Below are positions 1 through 9,652 of a DNA stretch of 45,020 bases, in pieces. Every line of letters starts with the position of its first letter. Position 1 is the stretch's first letter. The DNA comes from Nanobdellota archaeon (GTDB taxonomy: Archaea > Nanobdellota > Nanobdellia > CSSed11-243R1). The stretch spans positions 1 to 45,020 of the forward strand of contig JAGGYW010000015.1 in the NCBI GenBank assembly GCA_021162365.1. Direction: 5' to 3'. The translations under genes and the position numbers were made by a program. The notes under the pieces are model-generated. The model had not been told where the DNA came from. It did not search any database and worked only from the letters and a program-made list of their open reading frames with translations.

Positions 1-41
1 ATGCTACAATAGGAATAACATTGGGTTTTTTTCCAATTTTA

Positions 42-155
42 AAGTTGTACAACTTGTTGGGGTATGTCTTTGGATTTCTCAAAATTATCCTATAAAGCTT
101 GAGTAACTTTAACCTGCAAAAAAATGACATAACTTACTAGATATCATTGTGATAT
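42..155. promoter_or_regulatory. AT-rich region upstream of orc1/cdc6 with inverted repeats; candidate replication origin
   Basis: Perfect 14-bp palindrome AAGTTGTACAACTT (42-55); inverted repeat ATATCA-TTG-TGATAT (141-155); ATTGG-N7-CCAAT just upstream; next to an Orc1/Cdc6 ORF. Confidence 0.35.
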
Positions 156-225
156 TTATATTTAACCATAGAAACGATTATAAACAAGGAGGTTGTCCAG
201 TAATATATAACTAAAGGGGACGACG

Positions 226-1269
226 ATGGGAATATTTGACATTGACAAAACTGCTAATATAATTAAAAATGAAGAAATCTTAAGCTATGACTATGTCCCT
301 AAGGTTTTGCCCTATCGTGAGAATCAAATACAGGAGATTGCGAATTCCATAAAGCCAATGTTGTATGAAAGAAGTGGAAGGAATCTATTTATCTATGGTG
401 CCCCAGGAATTGGAAAAACGGCTTCGATAAAATGGGTGCTTAGGGAGCTATCCGAGAATACTGATGAGGTTATTCCGATTTACGTTAATTGTTGGAATTT
501 AAAGACAAAATATTTCATCTTTTCTGAAATGGCAAATCAGCTAAAGATATCGTTTACCGCAGGAAAAAGTGCAGAGCACATTCTACAACAGATAATATAC
601 AAACTGAAAAATAAGAGAGCAGTTTTTGTGTTTGATGAAATTGATAAAATTGATGATTCCGACTTTTTGTACCAGATTGTGTCAACATTTCCAACATCTT
701 CAATACATCTTATAAGCAATAATTTTGAGTATGTGACTAAAATAGATTCTAGGATTCGTTCTCGCCTCATGCTTAAGCACATAGAATTTAAGCCATACTC
801 TCTAAACGAGATATATGGAATTTTGAAAGAAAGAGTTAGATTGGCTTTAAGAAAAGATGCAATAGATACATCTCTTCTTAAACAGATTGCTAACATAACC
901 TACAACAAAGGAGATGTAAGAGTTGGGCTTTATCTAATAAGGGAATCTGCAAAACTTGCAGAACAAGAAGGGAAAAGGAAAGTTAGCAAGGAACACATTA
1001 AGAAAGCGATGGAAAATGTTCTTGACAAGACACTTGAAGAAGAGAAACTCAACAAAGATGAAATGTTAATAGTTGAGATTGTAAAGGAACACGATGGAGA
1101 AGTTTCTGGAAAGCTATACGAGATTTATAAGAAAAAAGGCGGTGAACTCTCATATAAGAGCTTTAAGAGATATACCAAAAACTTAGAAAAACTTGGACTT
1201 CTTCGTCTTGAGCTAACTGCTGGTGGATTTAAAGGCAAATCAACAAGAATCTATCTAAACACCCATTAG
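226..1269 (+). CDS. cdc6: Orc1/Cdc6-type AAA+ replication initiator
   Basis: Walker A GAPGIGKTAS, Walker B VFVFDEID, sensor-like SNN and RSR; C-terminal winged-helix-like segment. Confidence 0.88.
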   Translation: MGIFDIDKTANIIKNEEILSYDYVPKVLPYRENQIQEIANSIKPMLYERSGRNLFIYGAPGIGKTASIKWVLRELSENTDEVIPIYVNCWNLKTKYFIFSEMANQLKISFTAGKSAEHILQQIIYKLKNKRAVFVFDEIDKIDDSDFLYQIVSTFPTSSIHLISNNFEYVTKIDSRIRSRLMLKHIEFKPYSLNEIYGILKERVRLALRKDAIDTSLLKQIANITYNKGDVRVGLYLIRESAKLAEQEGKRKVSKEHIKKAMENVLDKTLEEEKLNKDEMLIVEIVKEHDGEVSGKLYEIYKKKGGELSYKSFKRYTKNLEKLGLLRLELTAGGFKGKSTRIYLNTH

Positions 1270-1986
1270 TAATCTAAGTGTGTCTCTAAGAGCAGGCGCC
1301 AACCCAATTGCGAAAACTGCAAGCAATAAAAATCTTCTAAGTTCTTCATCATCAGAGTATTTGTTTATTGCATAAACCACAGGTATTACAAATACTATCT
1401 TTAAAGCAAACATTGCAAATGGTCCAAATACATTGATAAGGAATGTGGGTAAAACATGTTGTTCGCTGTAGCCATAGAAAGTTAGTGCAGTAAATGTTGC
1501 TGAGGCATCAAACATGTGTGCCCAAAATGCAAGGTATGAAAACACATCAACTTTTAGAAACTTATTCAATATAGCCATTATACCTGCTATAGAAACAGCA
1601 AGAAAGAGGATAATTAATGCCCCACTAATGTTTACATATTTCATGTAGGGAATATGAAATGCGGTTGGGATAATTGCGGTAACTACCAGTGTTTTCCACA
1701 ATTCTATTTTTTTCTTCTTCTCAATCCAAATGCCTACAAGCACGACTGGGATAAAAATTGCGGCAAACAGGATTATAATCCCGGGAGAAGTTGTAAAGAA
1801 ACTATTTGGATATATCTTTGCATCCTCAAACACGCGCACGAACGCTGCTAATAATACCCATAAAGACAAACCAAGGATTAAATTTTTATCTACTTTTAAT
1901 TTCATCTTCCTAAAGAAAAAATAAACAAACAGCGTTAGCGAAACCAGTACAACACCAAGCAAAAAGGTTTTCTCAACAGTGTACAC
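1255..1986 (-). CDS. Multi-pass membrane protein, DUF63-like
   Basis: Several hydrophobic helices; motif R.FEDA..YPN.FF..SPGI typical of archaeal DUF63. Confidence 0.7.
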   Translation of the reverse strand: MYTVEKTFLLGVVLVSLTLFVYFFFRKMKLKVDKNLILGLSLWVLLAAFVRVFEDAKIYPNSFFTTSPGIIILFAAIFIPVVLVGIWIEKKKKIELWKTLVVTAIIPTAFHIPYMKYVNISGALIILFLAVSIAGIMAILNKFLKVDVFSYLAFWAHMFDASATFTALTFYGYSEQHVLPTFLINVFGPFAMFALKIVFVIPVVYAINKYSDDEELRRFLLLAVFAIGLAPALRDTLRLLMGV

Positions 1987-1990
1987 TAAA

Positions 1991-2419
1991 TCATCGCCTC
2001 AATAAATATCTCTCAATGTAATCAAGCTTTTCATTTATTCTATCTATTGCTGCTTTTAATGAGTCAATTTTCGATGAAAGCACATCAATTCTGCTGCTCA
2101 TTATCTGTGTGTCGTTCCTGGCTGCCGGCTGTGGTGGTTGTGGTGCTTCACCAAACCTAATTGGTGTTGGTGAGATTGGTGGAGGTGCTGCTGGGGAAGG
2201 TAGTGGTGGCGCAGGTGGTGTTTCCGGTGCACCGAACACAGGTGGCCTTGTTGCTGGTACGCCAGGCGCAGGTGGTGTTCCCATTCCAGGCATTGGTGGT
2301 GCTCCTGCTCCAGGTCCAGATGGAGTTGCTGGTAAATTTGCTCCCTCAATATCTCCTCCTAAATCACCTAAGTCACCTAAGTCTTCATCTTTCTTTTTAA
2401 ACAAGTCAAATAATCCCAT
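1991..2419 (-). CDS. Pro-rich low-complexity protein with C-terminal coiled coil
   Basis: MGLFDLFKKKDE start (ATG at 2419), long Pro/Gly/Ala tract, C-terminal heptad-like SRIDVLSSKIDSLKAAIDRINEKLDYIERYLL. Confidence 0.7.
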   Translation of the reverse strand: MGLFDLFKKKDEDLGDLGDLGGDIEGANLPATPSGPGAGAPPMPGMGTPPAPGVPATRPPVFGAPETPPAPPLPSPAAPPPISPTPIRFGEAPQPPQPAARNDTQIMSSRIDVLSSKIDSLKAAIDRINEKLDYIERYLLRR

Positions 2420-2498
2420 GGATTTATTTAATTCAGATTTAGTTATTAACTTTTCTATAAAAGACAATTTTATATATACTCAGCTGTTACTTTTTATC

Positions 2499-4001
2499 AT
2501 GGCTGATGATGACACCCGCGAGAAAATTAGGGCAATACTCGCACGTTCATTTGTCAATAAGTATGAAATGGAGATTCACAGTTTTACAAGTAGCATAGAA
2601 CAATATTATTTTTGGCTCGTGGATTTCTTAGGTAAATTGGGGTACAAGATAGAAAAAGACAAAGAGCAAATGGCGGCAAGTGTGGTTTCACAATTTTTCG
2701 GCGAGATGTCTGCCCGCAGGCAGCACCTTGAAAGAAGGGGAATGGAAATCCTTGCCACAATTAATACTGTTATAAAATCTATAGTTAATCTCCTTTATGA
2801 TCTGCGAGAATTTGACAGACGACTTGCAGTATACAAAGACCTACACAGCAGCGATCCGAAGAAAAGAGAAGCCGCGAGATTAACATTGAAGAGAATTTGG
2901 ATGGATGAAGTTGATGTTAGGAAAGGTGGCGCATCAATTAATGCAATGACCGCGCAAAGAGGCCTAGAGTTTACTACTCTAAGAGATGCCTTCATGATTG
3001 CTAACAGCATTGAAGAAGTAGATAAAATGGATCTAAATGACAGAGTGAAAAGAATACTTAAAGGGAGGTTAGAAGAGTACTTCAAGTGGGAGAAAGAAAG
3101 TGAGAAGGAATTAACTCAAAGGAGAAAAATCGAACTCGCATACCTAAAATCACAGGTAGAAGCATTAAGATTATATTCAATTTGGGCAAAACCGTATCTA
3201 AAAGCAGCCCAAATGTTAAGTTTTAAAGAACCTAAGATAGATGATCCCCAACTTATACAAGCATTTGACCAAAGTGTAATAGAAATTGTAATTAGAGGAA
3301 TTAAAAAGTATTACCTGCATGACTTCCTAAAACCAAAAGGATTACCAGCGAAGTATTCTCCACCTTTAATGAAGAAGCCATTAATCCCGTTGTTAAGCGA
3401 GCCAAAAGTATATACCTCCAAAGAACAAGCAGAAATGAAGGCAAAAAGAGGCGGACCATATGCATACTCCATCATTGAGCTAAGATTTACGTGGAGAACA
3501 AGGCCTGCTTTAGTTTCACAGGCACAAACCGGTGGGGCATATAGACAACTTGGTAAGTTAAACATTGAATTTATAGGGTATGCAATGACACCCGACGAGT
3601 ACAAAGCTCTGAGGAAGCAAGAAGAACATGAAGCTATGAAGTTCATAGAAGGACTAACTACAGAGAGCTTAGAAGCAATGCGAGAAGATTTAGAGAAATA
3701 TCTTAAAGAAGCAGAGCTTTTAGAAAAGAAAAAGGAAGAAAAGAAGTTTGTTCCTCTTCTTGACAGGCTTTCCAAGAAGAAATCTGGATCTAAAGGGGGT
3801 CTTCTTGATTCACTATTTTCCACGAACAAAATATTGGAAAGAAAGGTAAAAGAATTAGTTATGATAGAAACAGCGGACAGATTATTCACGATATATGACA
3901 TATTCAAAAAGGCGCATAGATTCAAATCGTTCCCATACCCACCAGAGATGAAACCAACAGAAAAATCTGTCATAAAACCACCTGAACCAGTTGAATTTTA
4001 A
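2499..4001 (+). CDS. Uncharacterised ~500-aa helical protein
   Basis: Start set to ATG 2499 (MADDDTREK); the upstream ORF extension is the antisense of the Pro-rich gene. No recognised catalytic motif. Confidence 0.75.
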   Translation: MADDDTREKIRAILARSFVNKYEMEIHSFTSSIEQYYFWLVDFLGKLGYKIEKDKEQMAASVVSQFFGEMSARRQHLERRGMEILATINTVIKSIVNLLYDLREFDRRLAVYKDLHSSDPKKREAARLTLKRIWMDEVDVRKGGASINAMTAQRGLEFTTLRDAFMIANSIEEVDKMDLNDRVKRILKGRLEEYFKWEKESEKELTQRRKIELAYLKSQVEALRLYSIWAKPYLKAAQMLSFKEPKIDDPQLIQAFDQSVIEIVIRGIKKYYLHDFLKPKGLPAKYSPPLMKKPLIPLLSEPKVYTSKEQAEMKAKRGGPYAYSIIELRFTWRTRPALVSQAQTGGAYRQLGKLNIEFIGYAMTPDEYKALRKQEEHEAMKFIEGLTTESLEAMREDLEKYLKEAELLEKKKEEKKFVPLLDRLSKKKSGSKGGLLDSLFSTNKILERKVKELVMIETADRLFTIYDIFKKAHRFKSFPYPPEMKPTEKSVIKPPEPVEF

Positions 4002-4036
4002 ACAATTTTAAAAGTAACAATTGCATTATTCTACTT

Positions 4037-4702
4037 ATGGATGTAAAGCTAAAGCTTATCATAGAGGAGCTTAATAAAATTGAAAGTGTTAAGGGGAAGT
4101 TGAAATACTTAGAGGGAATAATCTTCAAAACTAAAGATAAATCCTTAAAGGAGAAATTAATCCGACTGCTTGAATTAATTCAGAAAAGCGGCAAGAAACG
4201 ATTGTCTTTTGAAGAGATACACTCTAATGAAAAAAGTAAGGTAAAAAGCAAACCTCTTGAAGAAATGGTCCTTCACAGGGGGGAAAGTTTTGATGAGTCA
4301 AAGCTTGAACTCAAAGATTACATTGTAGAACCCGGTGAGGAAGTTGTTAGAGTTACCCCTGTTAACTTACTCGAAGAAGAGAATTTAGATAAAACATATT
4401 TGAAATTAGATACTTACAAACTTGCTGAGAAGAAAGATTACATCCCTCAGGAAGTTGATACAGGATACGAGAGAAGAACTCTTGAAAGTGTAGGATTCGA
4501 AGAAGAGTTTCGGCCTTTAGGACCTGCAGGCGAAGTTCGTGGGATGGAATTTGAGCCCGCGTTTGGTATGGAAGAACAAAAGCCACTTGTTGAAGCAACC
4601 ATGGGAGAATATAAAAGGAATGAAATCATTAGTAAAGCTGTAGATGAAATGAAAAAGAAGGAAGAAGAGTATAAACGTAAACTCGAAAAGGGAATCTTTT
4701 AG
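4037..4702 (+). CDS. Uncharacterised 221-aa charged protein
   Basis: Complete ORF between two co-directional genes with short spacers. Confidence 0.7.
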   Translation: MDVKLKLIIEELNKIESVKGKLKYLEGIIFKTKDKSLKEKLIRLLELIQKSGKKRLSFEEIHSNEKSKVKSKPLEEMVLHRGESFDESKLELKDYIVEPGEEVVRVTPVNLLEEENLDKTYLKLDTYKLAEKKDYIPQEVDTGYERRTLESVGFEEEFRPLGPAGEVRGMEFEPAFGMEEQKPLVEATMGEYKRNEIISKAVDEMKKKEEEYKRKLEKGIF

Positions 4703-4712
4703 GTGAATAAAA

Positions 4713-6401
4713 ATGTATGACAATCTTCGATTCGAATATGCACACTTTAATTCTATGGATTTTGGTAGCTACGGCCTTGGAGCAAGCGTGACGCCTATGG
4801 GTTCGCAGTTAATGACAACAAATACCGCTATAAATTGGGGACTCCAAAATCTAGAAATTAACTTAGGGACTCAGATGAACTACCAGCAGGCAGGACACCT
4901 TGCACAACTGGGAAAAGTAGAACGGGATGAACTAATAAGGTTGGCTAAATTAAATAGAGTAAATCTTTCTGTCCACGCTCCATTATTAAGTCCGGAAGGA
5001 CTTCAAGGCAATCAGATTAGCGAAGCTGCCAGAATAAGAAATGTGAAGGAATTTGAGCAGACCATTGATTTCGTAGATCAAATTGGAAGACAAACTGGAA
5101 AGAAACATATCCCTGTTACATTTCATGCGAGCGGGGCTCCAATTGGAAACCCGATGCCAAATGAGATGTTATATGCAGTTGACCAGGAATCAGGTCAAGT
5201 CATCCCAATTGAGAAAAGAGAAGTTGCATATCCCCCAGAATACTTTAAGAGGTATGGCTTAAAAGAAGGAGAGGATTATGCACCTGTAGAAGGAAAGCCG
5301 GGATTCTACTACCTATATCCAAAAGGAGAATTAAAAATATATGGTAAAAGTCAGCTCCAGAGATTAAAATATGAAGAAGCGCATACTGATTATTGGCTTA
5401 GACATTATAAAGAGCAGATGAAAAGAGTAATTCCTGCAGCAGCTTCTATAGGGGAAATCAACGAAAAAAATCTTGATGAAGTTATGAGAAGAGCAAGGGA
5501 AATAGGCGGGCAAGCAGTAGAAATTGCAGAAAACTACAGAGCACTATTAGAGGAGAAGAAACAACTGGAAGCAAAGGCACAAAACTTAAGAATGAAATAC
5601 AAGAAGGAAGGTCAGATAATGCAGCTTGTTCCGAGTGACGACTATGTAAAAGAAAAAATGAAGAAAACTTTTGTTGAGTTGGGATTAAAAGCGTATGAAA
5701 AACCATCCAAGCCAATGATAGTTATTGAAAACTTTTATCCAGAATTTACGCTTAGTGAGCCAACCAAACTTGCTAAAACAATTGAGGAAATCAGACAAGA
5801 ATTAGCGGATAGATTAGTTAAAGAAAAGGGACTCTCCCGAAGCAGAGCTATAAAAGAAGCTCAAGAGCTTGTTGGTATGAATGTAGATGTCGGCCACCTA
5901 AACTTGTGGAAGAAGTATATAAATCCAAAAACAGGAAAACCATATACGGACAAGGAGATTCTTGAATGGGTCAATAAAGTTTATCCATATATAAAGCATG
6001 TGCACATCACTGACAACTTCGGAGATTATGATGCACACCTTCCTGTCGGATGGGGAAATGCACCAATTAATCAATTAATTGACACACTAAGGAAAAAAGG
6101 TTGGAAAGGAAGAGCAATTTTAGAAACCTTTGGAGCTATGCAATATGGCGGACAAGGTTTTGGAGTTGCTCAATCTATGTACCACTTAGGTATACCCCTT
6201 GTACCAGGGGGTCCGGGCTGGGAAATGGCAGAAGGTACCTACTTCCAAGCAGGATATGCTTTCACAACAGGACCAATACTACCCGATGTTAACTTCCAAA
6301 CATATGGTGTCGGGTTTTCAGGGTTGCCTTATGCCACTGGTGCACAAATAGGTGGGAGTCAAAAGCCAGGACAGAAGTTTTCAGGAACACCTATGAGTTA
6401 A
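4713..6401 (+). CDS. Xylose-isomerase/endonuclease IV-like TIM-barrel protein with long C-terminal tail
   Basis: Barrel-like segments VHAPLLSPEG, VTFHASG, IVIENFYPE, NVDVGHLNLW, HVHITDNFGDYDAHLPVGWG, AILETFG; Gly/Pro-rich tail. Confidence 0.78.
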   Translation: MYDNLRFEYAHFNSMDFGSYGLGASVTPMGSQLMTTNTAINWGLQNLEINLGTQMNYQQAGHLAQLGKVERDELIRLAKLNRVNLSVHAPLLSPEGLQGNQISEAARIRNVKEFEQTIDFVDQIGRQTGKKHIPVTFHASGAPIGNPMPNEMLYAVDQESGQVIPIEKREVAYPPEYFKRYGLKEGEDYAPVEGKPGFYYLYPKGELKIYGKSQLQRLKYEEAHTDYWLRHYKEQMKRVIPAAASIGEINEKNLDEVMRRAREIGGQAVEIAENYRALLEEKKQLEAKAQNLRMKYKKEGQIMQLVPSDDYVKEKMKKTFVELGLKAYEKPSKPMIVIENFYPEFTLSEPTKLAKTIEEIRQELADRLVKEKGLSRSRAIKEAQELVGMNVDVGHLNLWKKYINPKTGKPYTDKEILEWVNKVYPYIKHVHITDNFGDYDAHLPVGWGNAPINQLIDTLRKKGWKGRAILETFGAMQYGGQGFGVAQSMYHLGIPLVPGGPGWEMAEGTYFQAGYAFTTGPILPDVNFQTYGVGFSGLPYATGAQIGGSQKPGQKFSGTPMS

Positions 6402-6442
6402 ATTAATAATAACTAAGTTGTTTAAAATCAAAGGTGAGGTGT

Positions 6443-7261
6443 ATGAATAGACCAAAAAAATTAACTCACGAAGAAAAAGAGAAGCTTCTTGGCGAAGCAT
6501 ATAAAATAGGATATAGTTTTGCTAGGAATGTATTCGAGCTTTTCCCCGGACTTATTAAATCGGTTGTTCTTTTTGGCTCAATAGCCAAAGCAACTCCTTC
6601 AAAAGGGAGCGATATAGACATTTTAATCATTGTTGATGACACTTCCATAACTCCTGATAGAAAGTTTATAGATTGGTACAACTTAGAGCTTGCAAACTTA
6701 ATAAGGAAAAGTGATCCACGCCTCCATGTAACTACTGTAACTTTAACTACATTCTGGGAGAATATACTCATCGGCGAGCCTGTTGCGATTAATGTTTTGA
6801 GATATGGTGTTCCACTTATAGATACTGGCTACTTTGAACCACTTCAGTTTTTACTTGCAGCCGGGAGGATACGCCCAACAAAAGAAGCGATTTATAATGC
6901 ACTTACAAGGGCGCCATGGCACCTTACGAGGGCAAACTCGAGGATCCTTGCAGGAATCGTTGATTTGTATTGGGTGATGATTGACTCTGCCCATGCAGCC
7001 CTTATGGCGTATGGCAAAGTTCCACCATCTCCAGAGCACATAGAAGGAATGTTGCTTGATACTTTTGTGAAGAACAAGCTGTTGCCCAAGAAATATGTAA
7101 ATTACTACAGAGAAATTTGGAAAACGTCCAAAGCAATTGTTCACGGTGAAATTCTCAGAGGGAATGGCATTGACTTCGACAGATATAGAGAAATGGCAGA
7201 AGATTTTGAAGGAAAGATGAAAGAATTAGTGAAAAGAAAAGAAAAGAAAGAATCACGCTAG
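6443..7261 (+). CDS. Pol-beta-fold (MNT-type) nucleotidyltransferase with C-terminal HEPN-like helical region
   Basis: LFGSIAKATPSKGSDIDILIIVDD (GS...DID); helical region with DSAHAALMAYGKVPPSPEHI; paralogous to 8195-9343; ATG 6443 after AGGTGAGGTG. Confidence 0.8.
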   Translation: MNRPKKLTHEEKEKLLGEAYKIGYSFARNVFELFPGLIKSVVLFGSIAKATPSKGSDIDILIIVDDTSITPDRKFIDWYNLELANLIRKSDPRLHVTTVTLTTFWENILIGEPVAINVLRYGVPLIDTGYFEPLQFLLAAGRIRPTKEAIYNALTRAPWHLTRANSRILAGIVDLYWVMIDSAHAALMAYGKVPPSPEHIEGMLLDTFVKNKLLPKKYVNYYREIWKTSKAIVHGEILRGNGIDFDRYREMAEDFEGKMKELVKRKEKKESR

Positions 7262-8083
7262 GGCTGCTTCTGGCTCAGTTGAATAGAGATCATCCATTGT
7301 CATTCCATTTTTCTCTAATTCCTCTCCTACTTTTTTCTGTATTCCATATATTCCACTCACATATTCTTTCATACGCTTATACATCTCAAACTCTTTTGCT
7401 TTCCCGTTCGCAAGAGCTGTTTGCTTTATATTATTTGCATAAGCAATCACATCATCTTTTCTCTCTTTTAAGAACGGCCTCAATTCTGTTTCACCAAGCA
7501 TTATTTGATAATTTGCTTTTGATAGCTTGCTCCCCAAGTCACTTGACCACACTTCAGCATACAATTCAATTAAATCCTCTACATCTTCCTTCTCTGCAAC
7601 CTTCTCTTCAAATGCTTTTCTTAAATATTTATTCGCAAAGTTTTTTGCAATCTCTTCTGCCTTTTCCTTAGGCAACTTACCTTCCTCAATTTGTTTAAGC
7701 AATTCTGAATATCCATCTATCCTTTCAGTCACACCAACATATGCTCCAATCTCCTCTAACCCTTCAACGAATAACTTGTATGCTATTGTTGGATTCAATG
7801 AAAGTAACATGTCGTAGGATTCTTTGACTATGTCCGGCAGCTTTCTTGTAAGATGTTTCCCCTCAAGGATACCAATAATCTTTTTAGCAGCCTCAATCTC
7901 ATTTACACCATCTGGAATTTCGTTACCAATTGCAGGATAACTAACAAGCTGGCCAACATACTGCTTAAGTGCCTTTCTTGCCTCACCTTTTTGTAAAGAA
8001 TCATCTGATTCAGCATGGTTAATTAACTCCTCTAATTTGGAGTATGCTTGGATTCTTTCCATTTCATTTTGGAGTATGCTCAT
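7253..8083 (-). CDS. Uncharacterised helical protein
   Basis: Complete ORF, ATG 8083 preceded by GAGGTGGT on the minus strand; convergent with the upstream NTase. Confidence 0.7.
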   Translation of the reverse strand: MSILQNEMERIQAYSKLEELINHAESDDSLQKGEARKALKQYVGQLVSYPAIGNEIPDGVNEIEAAKKIIGILEGKHLTRKLPDIVKESYDMLLSLNPTIAYKLFVEGLEEIGAYVGVTERIDGYSELLKQIEEGKLPKEKAEEIAKNFANKYLRKAFEEKVAEKEDVEDLIELYAEVWSSDLGSKLSKANYQIMLGETELRPFLKERKDDVIAYANNIKQTALANGKAKEFEMYKRMKEYVSGIYGIQKKVGEELEKNGMTMDDLYSTEPEAALA

Positions 8084-8100
8084 TTTTATTACCACCTCAT

Positions 8101-8119
8101 AGTAATAAATACTATTACT
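8101..8119. promoter_or_regulatory. Inverted repeat AGTAATA-N5-TATTACT between divergent genes
   Basis: Perfect 7-bp arms in the intergenic region, next to TTTATAAA. Confidence 0.4.
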
Positions 8120-8194
8120 TATTTATAAATGTTTCGGTCACGCTATTACAATAAGATTATAAATAATGTAGCTTTTGATAGAGTTGGTGAAAAA

Positions 8195-9343
8195 ATGGCA
8201 AAGAAAGTGAAAAAAACAAAATCCAAGAAAAATAATGATAAATCTTCCAAGGACAAGGAGGCCCTAATAAAAAAAGCGAGAGAACAAATAGTCGAAAGAT
8301 TGATTAAAGAAAAAGGAATGTCAAAAGAAGAAGCTGAAAAAATTGCAGATAAACTAATTTCTGAGAAACTACCAACTGAAACTCCAACCTTGAAGATACT
8401 TGAACAATTTTTAGATAAGAAAGATGCAAAGGCAGTTGACCAATATGTAGCCGCAGTAGTTGGTAAGTTTGGCAAATACATTAAATCCATCGTATTGTGG
8501 GGTAGCACAAAGACAAAGAAAACACTTTCCAAGAAAAAGAAAATACATGATATTGATATTGCAATAATAGTCGATGACACAGATGTAAGGAGAATGACAA
8601 GGCCTGAGTTGAAGGACAAATTATTCCAGAGGCTTCTTGAAATGGGGTATCCAATCTCTAAGAAAATTCATCCACAGCCATACTTGTTGACAGAATTCTG
8701 GCAATATGTTTTAGAAGGGAATCCTGTTTTGTACAATGTCTTGAGAGATGGTGTTATCTTATACGATACTGGCTTTTTCTTGCCAGTACAAATGTTAATG
8801 AAAATGGGCAACATTAAGCCGAGCAAAGAAGCAATAGACAAACACATATATGTTGCGAATGAACTCCTGAAACTAGCAGAGAATACAATGCTAACAAAAC
8901 TTTCATATGACTTAGAGCAAGCAATTGTTTCAAGCGCGCAGGCGGTTTTAATGGAACTCGGATATCGTCCACCAACCCCAAGTGAAACACCAAAATTTGT
9001 TAGGGATAAATTGGTCAAAGAAAATAAGCTTGTTCCCGAGAAGTATGCAAAAATTGCAGAAACAATTGTGAAAAACTACAAGGATATCGAGCACAAGGAT
9101 AAAAAGGTTTACACAGGTAAAGAGTGGGATAAACATCTTGAGATGACAAAAGACTTCGTTAAGAAGATGACAGAAGTGCTAAAGAAAATTAGAAAAGAAA
9201 AAGGAGAAACGTTCCTTTATGAAGCAGTTGAAAAGAAGAAAAACCTAAAGGTAAAGCGACCAACGGACATTGAGCTCGACAGAGGAGAAAAACCGCTTGA
9301 AAAAGCAGATGAAATAATTAAAAAGGAACTAGGACAACGCTAG
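8195..9343 (+). CDS. Second nucleotidyltransferase with Lys-rich N-terminal extension and HEPN-like helical region
   Basis: LWGSTKTKK...HDIDIAIIVDD; C-terminal half aligns with the 6443-7261 product; ATG 8195 after TTGGTGA. Confidence 0.8.
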   Translation: MAKKVKKTKSKKNNDKSSKDKEALIKKAREQIVERLIKEKGMSKEEAEKIADKLISEKLPTETPTLKILEQFLDKKDAKAVDQYVAAVVGKFGKYIKSIVLWGSTKTKKTLSKKKKIHDIDIAIIVDDTDVRRMTRPELKDKLFQRLLEMGYPISKKIHPQPYLLTEFWQYVLEGNPVLYNVLRDGVILYDTGFFLPVQMLMKMGNIKPSKEAIDKHIYVANELLKLAENTMLTKLSYDLEQAIVSSAQAVLMELGYRPPTPSETPKFVRDKLVKENKLVPEKYAKIAETIVKNYKDIEHKDKKVYTGKEWDKHLEMTKDFVKKMTEVLKKIRKEKGETFLYEAVEKKKNLKVKRPTDIELDRGEKPLEKADEIIKKELGQR

Positions 9344-9397
9344 TCTTTTTTCTTTTTTCCAAAACCTTTTTAAATGAACACTTTTTGGGTTGAAGTT

Positions 9398-9652
9398 ATG
9401 GAAGCACTTGTGACAAGTTACAGGCGAAGTAGACACAAACAATATCCAAACCAAATTTTGATAAAAGCAGAAGGGGTTGGCTATGCTAAAGCCCACGAAC
9501 TCCTTGGCAAGAAAGTAGCTGTTACTGTTTCTAAAAAGAAGAAACTTTTTGGCAAAATAGTTGCTCTTCACGGAAAGAAAGGTATAATGAGGGCAAGATT
9601 CCCAAAAGGGCTTCCAGGTCAGATAATAGGAAAAAAATGCGAAATTCTTTAG
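9398..9652 (+). CDS. rpl35ae: Ribosomal protein eL33 (L35Ae)
   Basis: MEALVTSYRRSRHKQYPNQILIKAEGV...KLFGKIVALHGKKGIMRARFPKGLPGQIIG. Confidence 0.85.
   Translation: MEALVTSYRRSRHKQYPNQILIKAEGVGYAKAHELLGKKVAVTVSKKKKLFGKIVALHGKKGIMRARFPKGLPGQIIGKKCEIL

Noticed and set aside
2109-2498. N-terminal 130-aa Gly/Ala-rich extension of the 630-aa ORF
   Set aside because: It is the antisense of the Pro-rich coiled-coil gene; a proper ATG exists at 2499.
7279-7817. Plus-strand Leu/Ser-rich ORFs
   Set aside because: Antisense to the 7253-8083 helical protein.
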